Position numbers and translations under genes: made by a program. From the NCBI GenBank assembly GCA_011682695.1, contig JAACED010000012.1, forward strand, positions 107,518 through 144,592: a DNA stretch of 37,075 nt, read 5' to 3'. Numbering within the stretch: position 1 is the first letter of the stretch; the number at the start of each line of letters is the position of its first letter. The stretch comes from Gammaproteobacteria bacterium. Its GTDB lineage: Bacteria; Actinomycetota; Acidimicrobiia; Spongiisociales; UBA4744. Under the pieces are notes generated by a model that worked only from the letters and a program-made list of their open reading frames with translations, did no database searches and was not told the DNA's origin. Below are positions 19,572 through 27,170 of this stretch, in pieces.

Positions 19572-20293
19572 CAGCTGTTCCTCTCATCTGGATCGGTGCC
19601 GGTGCCGGCGTCGGTATCCACGGCCTCGACAGCCTCCGCGGCCTCCTCGACAGGCTCGACGGCCTCCACAGGCTCGACGGCCTCCACAGGCTCGACGGCC
19701 TCCACAGGCTCGACGGCCTCCACGGCCTCGACGGGGACGGTTTCACCATTCGCGTCTGCGCTTTCGTCCTGTTTCGCCGGTTTCGGTTGGCGGACCGGTA
19801 CCAGGACCATGTGCATGTTCCGTCCCTCTTGCCGGGGGGCTTGCTCTATCTTTGCGGCGTCGCCGATCTCCTCGACGAGGCGATCGATGATCTTCATCCC
19901 CAACTCGGGTCGAGACATCTCGCGGCCTCGGAACCAGATAGTGATCTTCACGCGGTCACCGTGTGCGAGGAATTTCAGAACCCGATTCCGCTTGATCTCG
20001 TAATCGTGTTGGCCGATTTTCGGCTTGAACTTGACTTCCTTGATCACCGTACGAGTCTGGTTCTTTCGAGCTTCCCGGGATTTGACGGACTGCTCATACT
20101 TGTACTTGCCATAGTCCATGAGCCTGCAGACCGGCGGATTCGCGCTCGGTGCCACTTCAACGAGGTCCAAACCCAACTGCTCGGCCAGCCACAAGGCCTC
20201 CTGCAGTTTCTTGATTCCGATTTGACCTCCGTCGGGGGCAACAACTCTGACTTCTCGGGCTCGGATATTCCCATTGACGCGTAGTTCGGCGAT
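19571..20293 (-). CDS. infC: Translation initiation factor IF-3 with repeat-rich C-terminal tail
   Basis: Binds the 30S subunit and checks the start codon. IF3-N domain ELRVNGNIRAREVRVV and GLDLVEVAPSANPPVCRLMD (to about residue 75), linker helix, then IF3-C with PKIGQHDYEIKRNRVLKFL, FRGREMSRPELG and GRNMHMVLVPVR. After about residue 180 a tail of Val-Glu-Ala/Pro repeats is added, encoded by 18-bp tandem repeats; many actinobacterial IF-3 proteins have acidic or low-complexity tails. The start is taken as ATC at 20293-20291, 6 nt after GAGGAGG. An in-frame TAG ends 12 nt before the nearby ATT (20299), and the first usual start (TTG at 20194) would delete half the N domain. Rare AUU/AUC starts are a known trait of infC, linked to autoregulation. 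240 residues. Confidence 0.94.
   Translation of the reverse strand: MAELRVNGNIRAREVRVVAPDGGQIGIKKLQEALWLAEQLGLDLVEVAPSANPPVCRLMDYGKYKYEQSVKSREARKNQTRTVIKEVKFKPKIGQHDYEIKRNRVLKFLAHGDRVKITIWFRGREMSRPELGMKIIDRLVEEIGDAAKIEQAPRQEGRNMHMVLVPVRQPKPAKQDESADANGETVPVEAVEAVEPVEAVEPVEAVEPVEAVEPVEEAAEAVEAVDTDAGTGTDPDERNS
19651..19722 (-). repeat. Four perfect 18-bp tandem repeats inside infC
   Basis: The plus strand repeats CAGGCTCGACGGCCTCCA four times without a mismatch. In the infC frame each unit encodes six residues of the Val-Glu-Ala-Val-Glu-Pro type, in the C-terminal tail beyond the IF3-C domain. Partial, diverged units flank it. A multiple of three keeps the frame, so copy number can vary without harm. 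Confidence 0.95.
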
Positions 20294-20311
20294 CGCAATC
20301 CTCCTCTATGG

Positions 20312-20340
20312 AAAACGACAGCAAGCGAAGCCCACTGCCG
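20312..20340 (-). promoter_or_regulatory. Terminator-like hairpin in the infC leader
   Basis: In the transcript CGGCAG (20340-20335) pairs with CUGUCG (20321-20316), extended inwards by UGGG/CUUG with G-U pairs around a CUUCG loop, and is followed by UUUU (20315-20312). It ends about 10 nt before the ribosome site. It could be an attenuator of the infC-rpmI-rplT operon, comparable in place to the L20-controlled terminators of Firmicutes. Four U's only, so this is tentative. Confidence 0.4.
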
Positions 20341-20412
20341 TCTCAACAGAACCTCGGCGCACCTTCGGTGGCCGGGTGGGATGGTCTCCACTTGCGCTCG
20401 ATTGTTCACGGC

Positions 20413-20440
20413 AGTATACGGTGGGGTCGCACCCTGTCAA
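20413..20440 (-). promoter_or_regulatory. Promoter of infC-rpmI-rplT
   Basis: TTGACA (20440-20435) and TATACT (20418-20413) with a 16-base spacer: a perfect -35 and a near-perfect -10, the strongest promoter in the window. The start near 20406 gives a leader of about 113 nt before infC. Confidence 0.8.
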
Positions 20441-20488
20441 TGCGAGCACCCTCGGTGGAGGGGACCGGCCGGAGTTCAGGTCCCGGCC

Positions 20489-20950
20489 TCAGCCGATCTT
20501 CTCCAGTGCATCCACCATCGCGAGTACGGCCTTCGCTGCCTCGAGCCCTTTGTTTGCGGGTCCAGGCAGTGAACGGTCTCTCGCATGCTCGAATTCGGTC
20601 ACGGTGAGGATTGCGTTGCCGACCGGTACACCGCTGGAGAGGGAGACGCTCGCAATCCCTGCAATCGACTGGCTGCCGACATGCTCGTAGTGGTCGGTCT
20701 CTCCCTTGATCACCGCGCCGATCGCAACCACCGCGTCGTATCCGGTCTGCGCGAGGCGTCGCGCGGCAAGGGGCACCTCCAGCGATCCTGGAACTCGAAC
20801 CACGGTCACCTGCTCGGTACCGGCCGCCTCGAGCGCCTCCAGCGCGCCTGCAAGCAGACCGTCCGTAATCACTCGATTGAAGGAAGCGACGACGACCCCG
20901 ACCCTACGCCCTCCTCCCGTCGGCTCTCCGAGGATCTCATGAACTTGCAT
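20489..20950 (-). CDS. ribH: 6,7-dimethyl-8-ribityllumazine synthase
   Basis: 153 residues, usual length. Condenses the ribityl pyrimidine with dihydroxybutanone phosphate; forms large oligomers. Motifs: [53 protein letters not shown] with the catalytic His, and [20 protein letters not shown] at 20950 overlaps the 3' end of ribBA by 14 bases and has GGAGG upstream; an earlier start at 20968 is less likely. Last gene of the ribD-ribE-ribBA-ribH operon. Confidence 0.95.
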   Translation of the reverse strand: MQVHEILGEPTGGGRRVGVVVASFNRVITDGLLAGALEALEAAGTEQVTVVRVPGSLEVPLAARRLAQTGYDAVVAIGAVIKGETDHYEHVGSQSIAGIASVSLSSGVPVGNAILTVTEFEHARDRSLPGPANKGLEAAKAVLAMVDALEKIG

Positions 20951-22160
20951 CTGCACCCTCCAGATCAATGGAATGCCCGAGCTTCTCCACTTTGGTCGTC
21001 AGATAGCCGAGGTTCTCCGGATTCGGTCTCACCTCGAGCGGAACGCTCTCGATGATCTCGAGACCGTAGCCCTCGATCCCCGCCCGTTTCGTCGGGTTGT
21101 TCGTCAGCAGTCGCATCGTCGTGATCCCGAGATCGGCGAGGATCTGGGCACCCACCCCGTAGTCCCTCGCGTCTGTTGGCAGCCCCAGCTCGAGGTTCGC
21201 CTCAACCGTGTCACGACCCTGGTCCTGGAGCGCGTATGCCTCGAGCTTGTGCATGAGCCCGATTCCTCGGCCTTCGTGTCCACGCAGGTAGAGCACCACG
21301 CCGCTCCCTTCGGCTGCGATCTTCCTCATCGCGTCCCGCAGCTGGAAACCGCAATCACAGCGAAGACTCCCGAGCGTGTCCCCGGTCAGGCACTCCGAAT
21401 GGACCCTCACCAGGACGCCTTCCTTGCCCACGATCTCCCCTCTGACGAGCGCCAGATGCTCACGATGATCGACGAGAGACTCGTAGGCGATCGCCTCGAA
21501 GTCCCCGAACTCCGTCGGAATGCGCGCTTCGGCCCCGCGCCGGATCAACCGTTGACGCTGACGCCGGTATGCGATCAGATCCGCTATCTGAATCATGACG
21601 AGATGATGCTTGCGAGCGAACTCCACCAGGTCGGAGAGGCGAGCGATCGAACCGTCGTCGGAAACGATCTCGGCGAGCACGCCGGCGGGTTGGAGTCCCG
21701 CCAACGTTGCCAGATCGACCGCGGCTTCGGTGTGGCCTGCTCGCCGAAGCACTCCACCCGGCCGATAACGCAATGGGAAGATATGACCGGGCCTCGTGAG
21801 ATCTTCAGGCTCAGTCGCAGGATCGACCATTGCTCTGATCGTTGCAGCTCTGTCCGCTGCCGAGATCCCCGTCGTCGTGACCGGGCCGTAGTCCACCGAC
21901 ACCGTGAAGGCGGTGTGCCGGACGTCGGTGTTTTGCATCACCATCATCGGGATACGCAACTCGTCGAGGCGCTCACCCACGAGTGGTACGCAGATGATGC
22001 CACTCGTATGACGCACCATGAATCCGATCTTCTCCGGCGTCGCCTTTTCGGCTGCGAGGATGAGATCACCCTCGTTCTCCCGATCCTCATCGTCGACAAC
22101 GACGACCAACTCTCCCCGTGAGATCGCAGCGATCGCATCTTCTATCGGCGCGAAAGTCAT
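20937..22160 (-). CDS. ribBA: Bifunctional DHBP synthase / GTP cyclohydrolase II
   Basis: 407 residues, two-domain fusion. RibB half (about 1-200) makes 3,4-dihydroxy-2-butanone 4-phosphate from ribulose 5-phosphate: [16 protein letters not shown] and [28 protein letters not shown]. RibA half (about 205-400) opens [25 protein letters not shown] with the three zinc cysteines, then [13 protein letters not shown] and the conserved Arg/Tyr region [16 protein letters not shown]. Both active sites look complete. Start ATG 22160 overlaps the ribE stop (ATGA). Confidence 0.97.
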   Translation of the reverse strand: MTFAPIEDAIAAISRGELVVVVDDEDRENEGDLILAAEKATPEKIGFMVRHTSGIICVPLVGERLDELRIPMMVMQNTDVRHTAFTVSVDYGPVTTTGISAADRAATIRAMVDPATEPEDLTRPGHIFPLRYRPGGVLRRAGHTEAAVDLATLAGLQPAGVLAEIVSDDGSIARLSDLVEFARKHHLVMIQIADLIAYRRQRQRLIRRGAEARIPTEFGDFEAIAYESLVDHREHLALVRGEIVGKEGVLVRVHSECLTGDTLGSLRCDCGFQLRDAMRKIAAEGSGVVLYLRGHEGRGIGLMHKLEAYALQDQGRDTVEANLELGLPTDARDYGVGAQILADLGITTMRLLTNNPTKRAGIEGYGLEIIESVPLEVRPNPENLGYLTTKVEKLGHSIDLEGADASS

Positions 22161-22744
22161 CGTTTCCTCTCCATGAGGCGTTCGAGATACTTGGCGATCA
22201 CGTCCACCTCGATATTCACGGGGTCGCCTGGGCCCCGCAGTCCAAGGACCGTCACTTCGAGAGTGTGCGGGATCAACGCGACCTCGAACCAGTCGCCACC
22301 CGCGGCAGTCACCGTGAGGCTGACGCCGTCGACCGCGACCGAACCTTTCTCCGCGATGTACGGTGAGATCGCCTCCGGGATACCGATACGCATGCGCACG
22401 CTGTCGCCCTCCGGCTCCACTGTTTGCACGTGCCCAACCCCATCGACATGGCCCTGGACGATGTGACCGTCGAAGCGACCTGATGCCGCAAGCGGACGCT
22501 CCAAGTCGACCGACGTTCCTGCCTCGAGCGTGCCCAGATCGGTGCGCAGAAGGGTCTCGTGCATGACATCGGCTTCGAAGCCCCCGTCCGGAGACGCAAC
22601 AACCGTCAGGCAAACGCCATTGACCGCCACCGAGTCACCGATGCCGAGGCCCGGAAGGTCCGTCTCGATGTCGAGTCGACAACCCAGGTCGGTCATCACG
22701 ATGCGCCGCACCGTGCCGAGAGATTCAACGATTCCGGTAAACAT
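22157..22744 (-). CDS. ribE: Riboflavin synthase, alpha subunit
   Basis: 195 residues, two lumazine-binding barrels. Barrel 1: [26 protein letters not shown]. Barrel 2: [24 protein letters not shown]. It dismutates two dimethylribityllumazine molecules to riboflavin. ATG at 22744 shares a base with the ribD TGA (TGATG), with GGAGGATGATTG before it; a TTG one codon earlier is less likely. The gene is called ribE or ribC depending on species. Confidence 0.95.
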   Translation of the reverse strand: MFTGIVESLGTVRRIVMTDLGCRLDIETDLPGLGIGDSVAVNGVCLTVVASPDGGFEADVMHETLLRTDLGTLEAGTSVDLERPLAASGRFDGHIVQGHVDGVGHVQTVEPEGDSVRMRIGIPEAISPYIAEKGSVAVDGVSLTVTAAGGDWFEVALIPHTLEVTVLGLRGPGDPVNIEVDVIAKYLERLMERKR

Positions 22745-23787
22745 CAATCATCCTCCAATGTGGCCTCGATCTTCACGCCGGTGCCAACCGTCCCTACGTG
22801 TGTGATGTGCACGCGACGACTCTGTGACAGGGTGGCGAACGCCCCTTCGAACATGGTCTTTCCTGCACCTCCCGCAACCCGGGCGCCGAGGTAGAGGACC
22901 ATCCGGTCGACAAGATTCTCCGAGAGCAGCGAAGCAGCCAACCTCGGACCGCCCTCGACGAGAACGTCCACGATGCCTCGTTTGCCAAGCGCCTCGAGGC
23001 CGAACCGCAGATCGACCACACCGTTGGCAGGTGCAACGATTGCATCGACACCTTCGATCGCAGTTGGGGTGAGCACGATCGGAGCGCGAGCCAACAGCCG
23101 AGCATCGAGAGGAATCGGCTGTGCCCCCGCGACGAGCACCGGCACCGGCTGCGGACCCGCGTACTCCTCCAACCGAACGTCCAGCCGAGGATTGTCGGCG
23201 CGCAGCGTGCCGGCTCCCACCATCACGGCATCTGCTGCGGCGCGGAGGCGATGTGCGTCCTCTCGTGCAGCTTCATCGGTGATCCACTGCGACGAACCGT
23301 CGAGAGCCGCCACCTGGCCATCGAGCGTCGCTGCTGCCTTCAACGTGACCATCGGGCGTCCCGTTCTGCGATGGTGGAAATAGCCGGGATCGAGCATTCG
23401 CGCCTCGTGCTCCATCAGACCGACCTCGACATCACATCCGGCTTTCCGTAACGCCTCGATCCCCCTACCCGCAACGCGGGAATCGGGATCTTCGGCCGCC
23501 ACGACGACACGCCGAATCCCGGCAGCGACGATGGCGCTCACGCAGGGTGGCGTTCTTCCGAAGTGTGAGCAGGGCTCGAGCGTGACATAGATCGTTCCAC
23601 CTCGGGCCAAGGTGCCGGCCCTGTCGAGCGCAATCACCTCGGCGTGGGGGCTACCCGGGCCGGTGTGGCTGCCCTCACCCGCCGATTCGCCGTTCGTGTC
23701 GACGACTACTGCTCCCACGCGCGGATTCGGATGGGGATGCGAACCTCGTGCAATCTCGAGACTCCGGGCCATCCAGTGTTCGTCCAC
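22744..23787 (-). CDS. ribD: Riboflavin biosynthesis deaminase/reductase
   Basis: 347 residues. N-terminal deaminase (about 1-140): PHAEVIALDRAG and the zinc site EPCSHFGRTPPC. C-terminal reductase (about 145-345): MVTLKAAATLDGQVA, SSQWITDEAAREDAHRLRA, ADAVMVGAGTLRADNP and VLVEGGPRLAASLL. Performs the second and third steps from GTP to riboflavin. Start GTG at 23787-23785 with GAGG 8 nt upstream. First gene of the rib operon and directly under the FMN riboswitch. Confidence 0.96.
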   Translation of the reverse strand: MDEHWMARSLEIARGSHPHPNPRVGAVVVDTNGESAGEGSHTGPGSPHAEVIALDRAGTLARGGTIYVTLEPCSHFGRTPPCVSAIVAAGIRRVVVAAEDPDSRVAGRGIEALRKAGCDVEVGLMEHEARMLDPGYFHHRRTGRPMVTLKAAATLDGQVAALDGSSQWITDEAAREDAHRLRAAADAVMVGAGTLRADNPRLDVRLEEYAGPQPVPVLVAGAQPIPLDARLLARAPIVLTPTAIEGVDAIVAPANGVVDLRFGLEALGKRGIVDVLVEGGPRLAASLLSENLVDRMVLYLGARVAGGAGKTMFEGAFATLSQSRRVHITHVGTVGTGVKIEATLEDD

Positions 23788-23832
23788 ACGTCACCTCTTC
23801 ACCGGGGCGGACGCGCGCGAACGCATGACGCC

Positions 23833-23943
23833 CTCCTTCTCTCATCCGGACTTTCACCGTCGGCTCCGGAGTTTCACCGGGTCCACCCCGAAGGGGTCGC
23901 GGGCTCTCACCGCCGGTCGGGAATTGCACCCTGCCCTGAAGGG
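23833..23943 (-). promoter_or_regulatory. FMN riboswitch (RFN element)
   Basis: The minus strand shows the RFN consensus in order: CTTCAGGGCAGGGTGCAATT, CCCGACCGGCGGTGAGAGCC, a variable hairpin CCCCTTCGGGG, GGTGAAACTCCGGAGCCGAC, GGTGAAAGTCCGGATGAGAG, AAGGAGG. FMN binding should shut the operon down. Just after the aptamer CGUCA (23830-23826) can pair with UGACG (23793-23789), which lies between the ribD ribosome site and its GTG; no U-rich terminator is present. Control of translation is therefore more likely than termination. Confidence 0.95.
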
Positions 23944-23954
23944 GGCTGCTCAAC

Positions 23955-23960
23955 AGTCTA
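23955..23960 (-). promoter_or_regulatory. Candidate -10 box of the rib operon
   Basis: TAGACT lies 12 nt before the first base of the FMN aptamer, so the start would fall just upstream of the riboswitch, as expected. A weak -35 (ATGTCA) is 16 nt further up. Confidence 0.5.
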
Positions 23961-24016
23961 GTGGCGCCTTGGCAGGTGACATTCGTGGTGTCGATGCCGA
24001 GTCGGTGATGTCGCCT

Positions 24017-24035
24017 AGGACGCAGGACGAAGGCG
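24017..24035. repeat. Dispersed 19-mer, copy 1
   Basis: AGGACGCAGGACGAAGGCG occurs here, between the rib operon promoter and the GGDEF gene, and again exactly at 32519-32537 between gmk and mihF. In both places CGCC lies a few bases before it, so each copy sits in a CGCC...GGCG inverted frame. Looks like a short intergenic repeat family. Confidence 0.7.
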
Positions 24036-24079
24036 GACATGTGCTCCTCGAGGACGAGGGCACCGCGCGACCCATGCGT

Positions 24080-25009
24080 TCAGGAGGTGCGGCGGTCGAT
24101 TTCGTAGGCGGAACCCGACGTTGCCTTGGCGAACTCTTTCATCTCCACCGCCACCGCCGAGGCCTCCCATTGTGATGTGATGGCACGGTGCCGATTGGTG
24201 GCGACACCGAGCGATATGGAGATGATGGGATACGCGTGCTGTTCTCCCCGCCGATCGCTCACCTCTACATATCCGCGCAACGCGTCCGCGGTGTCGTAGA
24301 AATCGAGGATGCCTTCATCGAAGATCCGGATGGTCGCCTTGCAGAACGCCTCGACCGAGTCGGGATGGATCAACGCGACGAAGTCGTCACCGCCGATGTG
24401 CCCGACGAAGACCCGCGGATCCTCGTTCTCCGCCGCTGCTTCGAGCAGAGCGTGGGCGGTGTACTTGATCACTTGGTCCCCTCGCATGAAACCGTAGTGG
24501 TCGTTGAAGGACTTGAAGTTGTCGAGATCGGCGTGGACAATGGCAATCGGCCCGCGCTCGGCGACACGCCGCTCCATCTCCTCGGAAATCCTGAAATTCC
24601 CCGGTAGCCCCGTCAACGGTGACACGTCTCGCATCGTCTGGGAGCGACGCATGACAGCCTTGACGCGAGCGACGAGTTCCTCGACATCGAAGGGCTTGTT
24701 GATGTAGTCGTCTGCTCCGAGGTCGAGACCGCGGACACGGTCCTCCGGCATCGTTCTCGCCGTGAGCAGGATCACAGACGTATTCGCGGCCGAAGGATGT
24801 GTCCGCAGCCGACGGAGAACATCGAAGCCGTCCAACTTGGGCATCATGACGTCCAGGAGAACGAGGTCGGGAGGCTCCTTCATGACCGACTCGATCGCTT
24901 CGCGACCATCCCGCGCCTCCGACACCTGAAACCCTTCGAGTTCCAGGTTCACGCGAATGAACTGCAGGATGTCGGGATCGTCGTCCGCCACCAGGATCCG
25001 TTGTGCCAT
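24080..25009 (-). CDS. Response regulator with GGDEF domain
   Basis: 309 residues, PleD-like layout. REC domain 1-122: acidic pocket Asp9-Asp11, phospho-acceptor Asp53 (LVLLDVMMP), Thr83 and Lys105 (INKPFD). GGDEF domain about 128-300: DPxTGLxN-like SPLTGLPGNF, DLDNFKSFNDHYG, and the signature GGDDF at 206-210, an accepted variant of GGDEF, so cyclic-di-GMP synthesis is possible. The RxxD inhibitory site that normally lies five residues before the signature is absent (DPRV). No DNA-binding domain and no histidine kinase next to it. ATG at 25009 follows the rpe stop by one base, so it is co-transcribed with rpe. Whether it makes c-di-GMP cannot be told from sequence. Confidence 0.9.
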   Translation of the reverse strand: MAQRILVADDDPDILQFIRVNLELEGFQVSEARDGREAIESVMKEPPDLVLLDVMMPKLDGFDVLRRLRTHPSAANTSVILLTARTMPEDRVRGLDLGADDYINKPFDVEELVARVKAVMRRSQTMRDVSPLTGLPGNFRISEEMERRVAERGPIAIVHADLDNFKSFNDHYGFMRGDQVIKYTAHALLEAAAENEDPRVFVGHIGGDDFVALIHPDSVEAFCKATIRIFDEGILDFYDTADALRGYVEVSDRRGEQHAYPIISISLGVATNRHRAITSQWEASAVAVEMKEFAKATSGSAYEIDRRTS

Positions 25010-25010
25010 A

Positions 25011-25676
25011 TCACTCCATCGATTCGACTGCCGCTCTGAGGTTCAGTACGGCTGCGACGGGATCAGGTGACCCGAAGATCGCGCTTCCGGCCACGAACAC
25101 GTCCGCTCCGGCGTCCCGTGCAGCACGGGCGTTCTCAGAGCTCACACCTCCGTCGATCTCTATATCGGTCGGCAGACAGTGAGAATCAATGAACTTTCTC
25201 GCAGTCTCGACTTTCTTGAGCGAATCGGTGATGAACGACTGCCCTCCCAAGCCCGGATGTACCGACATGATGAGCAAGAGGTCGACGAGTTCGACGAACG
25301 GCTCCACCGCTTCGAACGGTGTGGAGGGGTTCAGGGCGAGGCCGAACGCCAGCCCTTCGGCCCGAGCCTGCGCGGCGACTCGCGTCGGGTCCGGATACAC
25401 CTCGATGTGCACTGTCGTGAGATCGGCTCCTGCTGCCCTCAACGCCGAGAAATAGGCGTCGGGATTCGTCGTCATCATGTGGCAATCGAAGAACAACGAA
25501 GAAGAGCGCCGCAGAGCGGCGATGACCGGCATCCCGAAGGTGATATTCGGAACGAAGTGTCCATCCATCACGTCGAGGTGGAGAACCTCGACATACGGTT
25601 CGACCATCGCCACATCCTCTGCGAGATGTGCAAAGTCCGCAGCAAGAAGCGAAGGGGCAATGCGTGCAGGCTGCAT
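25011..25676 (-). CDS. rpe: Ribulose-phosphate 3-epimerase
   Basis: 221 residues, TIM barrel. Interconverts ribulose and xylulose 5-phosphate; ribulose 5-phosphate also feeds RibB. Motifs: IAPSLLAADFAHL, VLHLDVMDGHFVPNITFG, FFDCHMM, LLIMSVHPGLGGQSF and EIDGGVSSENA with the metal and catalytic residues. In mycobacteria the order is fmt-rsmB-rpe; rsmB is missing here. A TACACT box 6 nt before ATG suggests a leaderless message. Confidence 0.96.
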   Translation of the reverse strand: MQPARIAPSLLAADFAHLAEDVAMVEPYVEVLHLDVMDGHFVPNITFGMPVIAALRRSSSLFFDCHMMTTNPDAYFSALRAAGADLTTVHIEVYPDPTRVAAQARAEGLAFGLALNPSTPFEAVEPFVELVDLLLIMSVHPGLGGQSFITDSLKKVETARKFIDSHCLPTDIEIDGGVSSENARAARDAGADVFVAGSAIFGSPDPVAAVLNLRAAVESME

Positions 25677-25682
25677 CGTGCG

Positions 25683-25688
25683 AGTGTA
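25683..25688 (-). promoter_or_regulatory. Candidate -10 box of rpe (leaderless)
   Basis: TACACT on the minus strand, 6 nt before the rpe ATG. The +1 would coincide with the start codon. No convincing -35. Confidence 0.5.
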
Positions 25689-25759
25689 TCAACTCCGGAG
25701 GCAGGTACTCCGGACCCCCGGTTCGTTCTTCAGGTCACGTCGAACCCGGCGACGAGAAG

Positions 25760-26662
25760 CTAGCGCAGGCTGCCGAGTTTGCGGCCGCGCGCCCACGCAG
25801 CGGCCTCCATGCGGTTCCGGCCGGCGGGCTGCACTTCGAGCAATTCCAGGTCACCTCGGCCCGTTCCAAGGAACACTGCTCCCTCGTGGACGGCAAGTCG
25901 ACCGGGCTCGAGGTCAGGACCCACTGCCGGGCGAGCTCGCCATATTTTCACCCGCTCACCATCGTGGAACCCGTATGCGCCCCCGCGTGCGGTGAACGCG
26001 CGGATCACCCGATCGACCGTCTCCGCGGACATCGATGGGTCGATCTTCATCTCGGAAGTGTCGATGCGCTTCGCGTACGTGACGCCGTCGTCCGGCTGTG
26101 CTCGTGGTTGCAGCTCCCCCCGAAGGTACGACGGGAGCGTCTCGGCCAGTAGCTCTGCTCCAAGGTCGGCGAGCGCATCGGTGACGCCTACGGCATCGGA
26201 TTCGCTGCTGAGCGGCAGCGTTCGACTGGCCAGCAGGGGACCCGTATCGAGTCCCTCGTCCAGTTGCATGATGGTCACTCCGGTCTCGTGATCGCCGGCC
26301 AGGATGGCCCGCTCGACGGGAGCAGCCCCGCGCCACCGTGGCAAGAGCGAGAAATGAACATTCACAAACCCCTTCGCCGGTAACGACAAGGCAGGAGCAG
26401 GAATGAGCATCCCAAAGGCAACCACGACCGCCACATCGGCTTGCGCGGAGGCGATGGTCGCGGCCAGGTCGGCCGACCGCTCTGGCTGGAATACATCGAT
26501 TCCGAGCTGTGACGCAGCCAGCTTTACCGGTGAGGGACGCGGCTTTCGCGAGCGGCCGGCGCCCCGGTCGGGTCGCGTAACGACCATCACGACCTGGCTG
26601 CCCAGAGCCCGCAAGCTCGGGACCGCCGTGGCAGGTGTGCCCAGGAAAACGATCCTGGTCAC
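25760..26662 (-). CDS. fmt: Methionyl-tRNA formyltransferase
   Basis: 300 residues. Formylates initiator Met-tRNA using 10-formyl-THF. N-terminal Rossmann domain with RIVFLGTPATAVPSL, the catalytic segment NVHFSLLPRWRGAAP and QLDEGLDTGPLL; C-terminal OB-like domain after about residue 205 (AFTARGGAYGFHDGERVKIW). Start GTG at 26662-26660 overlaps the def TGA (GTGA), pairing it with the deformylase that later removes the formyl group. A longer frame (to 26914) would lie wholly within def and is rejected. Confidence 0.95.
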   Translation of the reverse strand: MTRIVFLGTPATAVPSLRALGSQVVMVVTRPDRGAGRSRKPRPSPVKLAASQLGIDVFQPERSADLAATIASAQADVAVVVAFGMLIPAPALSLPAKGFVNVHFSLLPRWRGAAPVERAILAGDHETGVTIMQLDEGLDTGPLLASRTLPLSSESDAVGVTDALADLGAELLAETLPSYLRGELQPRAQPDDGVTYAKRIDTSEMKIDPSMSAETVDRVIRAFTARGGAYGFHDGERVKIWRARPAVGPDLEPGRLAVHEGAVFLGTGRGDLELLEVQPAGRNRMEAAAWARGRKLGSLR

Positions 26663-27156
26663 TGGTCGAGTCCCAGTGCTTCTTCGCGGAGATCGCGCAG
26701 CGCCTGTTTGCGGACTTTGCGCTCGAGGCGCTCGATGAGCAACGTCCCCTCGAGGTGATCGATCTCGTGCTGAAGCACCCGCCCGAGTAGTTCCTGGCCC
26801 GCGTACTCGACCACATTGCCGAATTCGTCCAGTCCACGCGCCCGGGCGAACGCGGGACGTTCGATCGGCCAGAATCGGTTCGGCACAGAGAGGCAACCTT
26901 CTTCGAAGAGCCATTCTCCGGATGTTTCGAGGAGCACCGGGTTAATCAAGACTTTCGGGCCATCTCCTGCATCGAACACCACGACCCGTTTCGAGATGCC
27001 GATCTGGGGAGCAGCGAGCCCGACACCGGGCGCGTCGTACATCGTTTCGATCAGATCGTCGACGAGGCGCCGGATGCTGTCATCGATCTCGGTCACCTCG
27101 GTTGTACGGGTTCTGAGTACCGGGTCACCGAACGTCCGTATGGGAAAGATGGCCAT
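26659..27156 (-). CDS. def: Peptide deformylase
   Basis: 165 residues. Iron/zinc hydrolase removing the N-formyl group from new proteins. All three motifs are present: GVGLAAPQIG (about 45-54), EGCLSVP (about 90-96) with the metal Cys, and LQHEIDHLEG (about 132-141) with two metal His and the catalytic Glu. Followed by fmt with a GTGA overlap; the spacer to priA upstream is 14 nt and contains a TATGCT box. Confidence 0.97.
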   Translation of the reverse strand: MAIFPIRTFGDPVLRTRTTEVTEIDDSIRRLVDDLIETMYDAPGVGLAAPQIGISKRVVVFDAGDGPKVLINPVLLETSGEWLFEEGCLSVPNRFWPIERPAFARARGLDEFGNVVEYAGQELLGRVLQHEIDHLEGTLLIERLERKVRKQALRDLREEALGLDQ

Positions 27157-27162
27157 GCCCCG

Positions 27163-27168
27163 AGCATA
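27163..27168 (-). promoter_or_regulatory. Candidate -10 box of def-fmt (leaderless)
   Basis: TATGCT on the minus strand, 6 nt before the def ATG, placed in the 14-nt gap after priA. Fits the same TANNNT-N6-ATG pattern as rpe. Confidence 0.45.
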
Positions 27169-27170
27169 GT

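Noticed and set aside
19541-20284. Plus-strand frame with Leu-Asp-Gly-Leu-His repeats, and the 18-bp repeats as a CRISPR-like array
   Set aside because: It is the antisense of infC/rpmI. Repeats are contiguous without spacers and encode the IF-3 tail.
25760-26914. Longer fmt start at 26914
   Set aside because: The added 84 codons are the shadow of def; the GTG at 26662 overlaps the def stop and gives the normal Fmt length.
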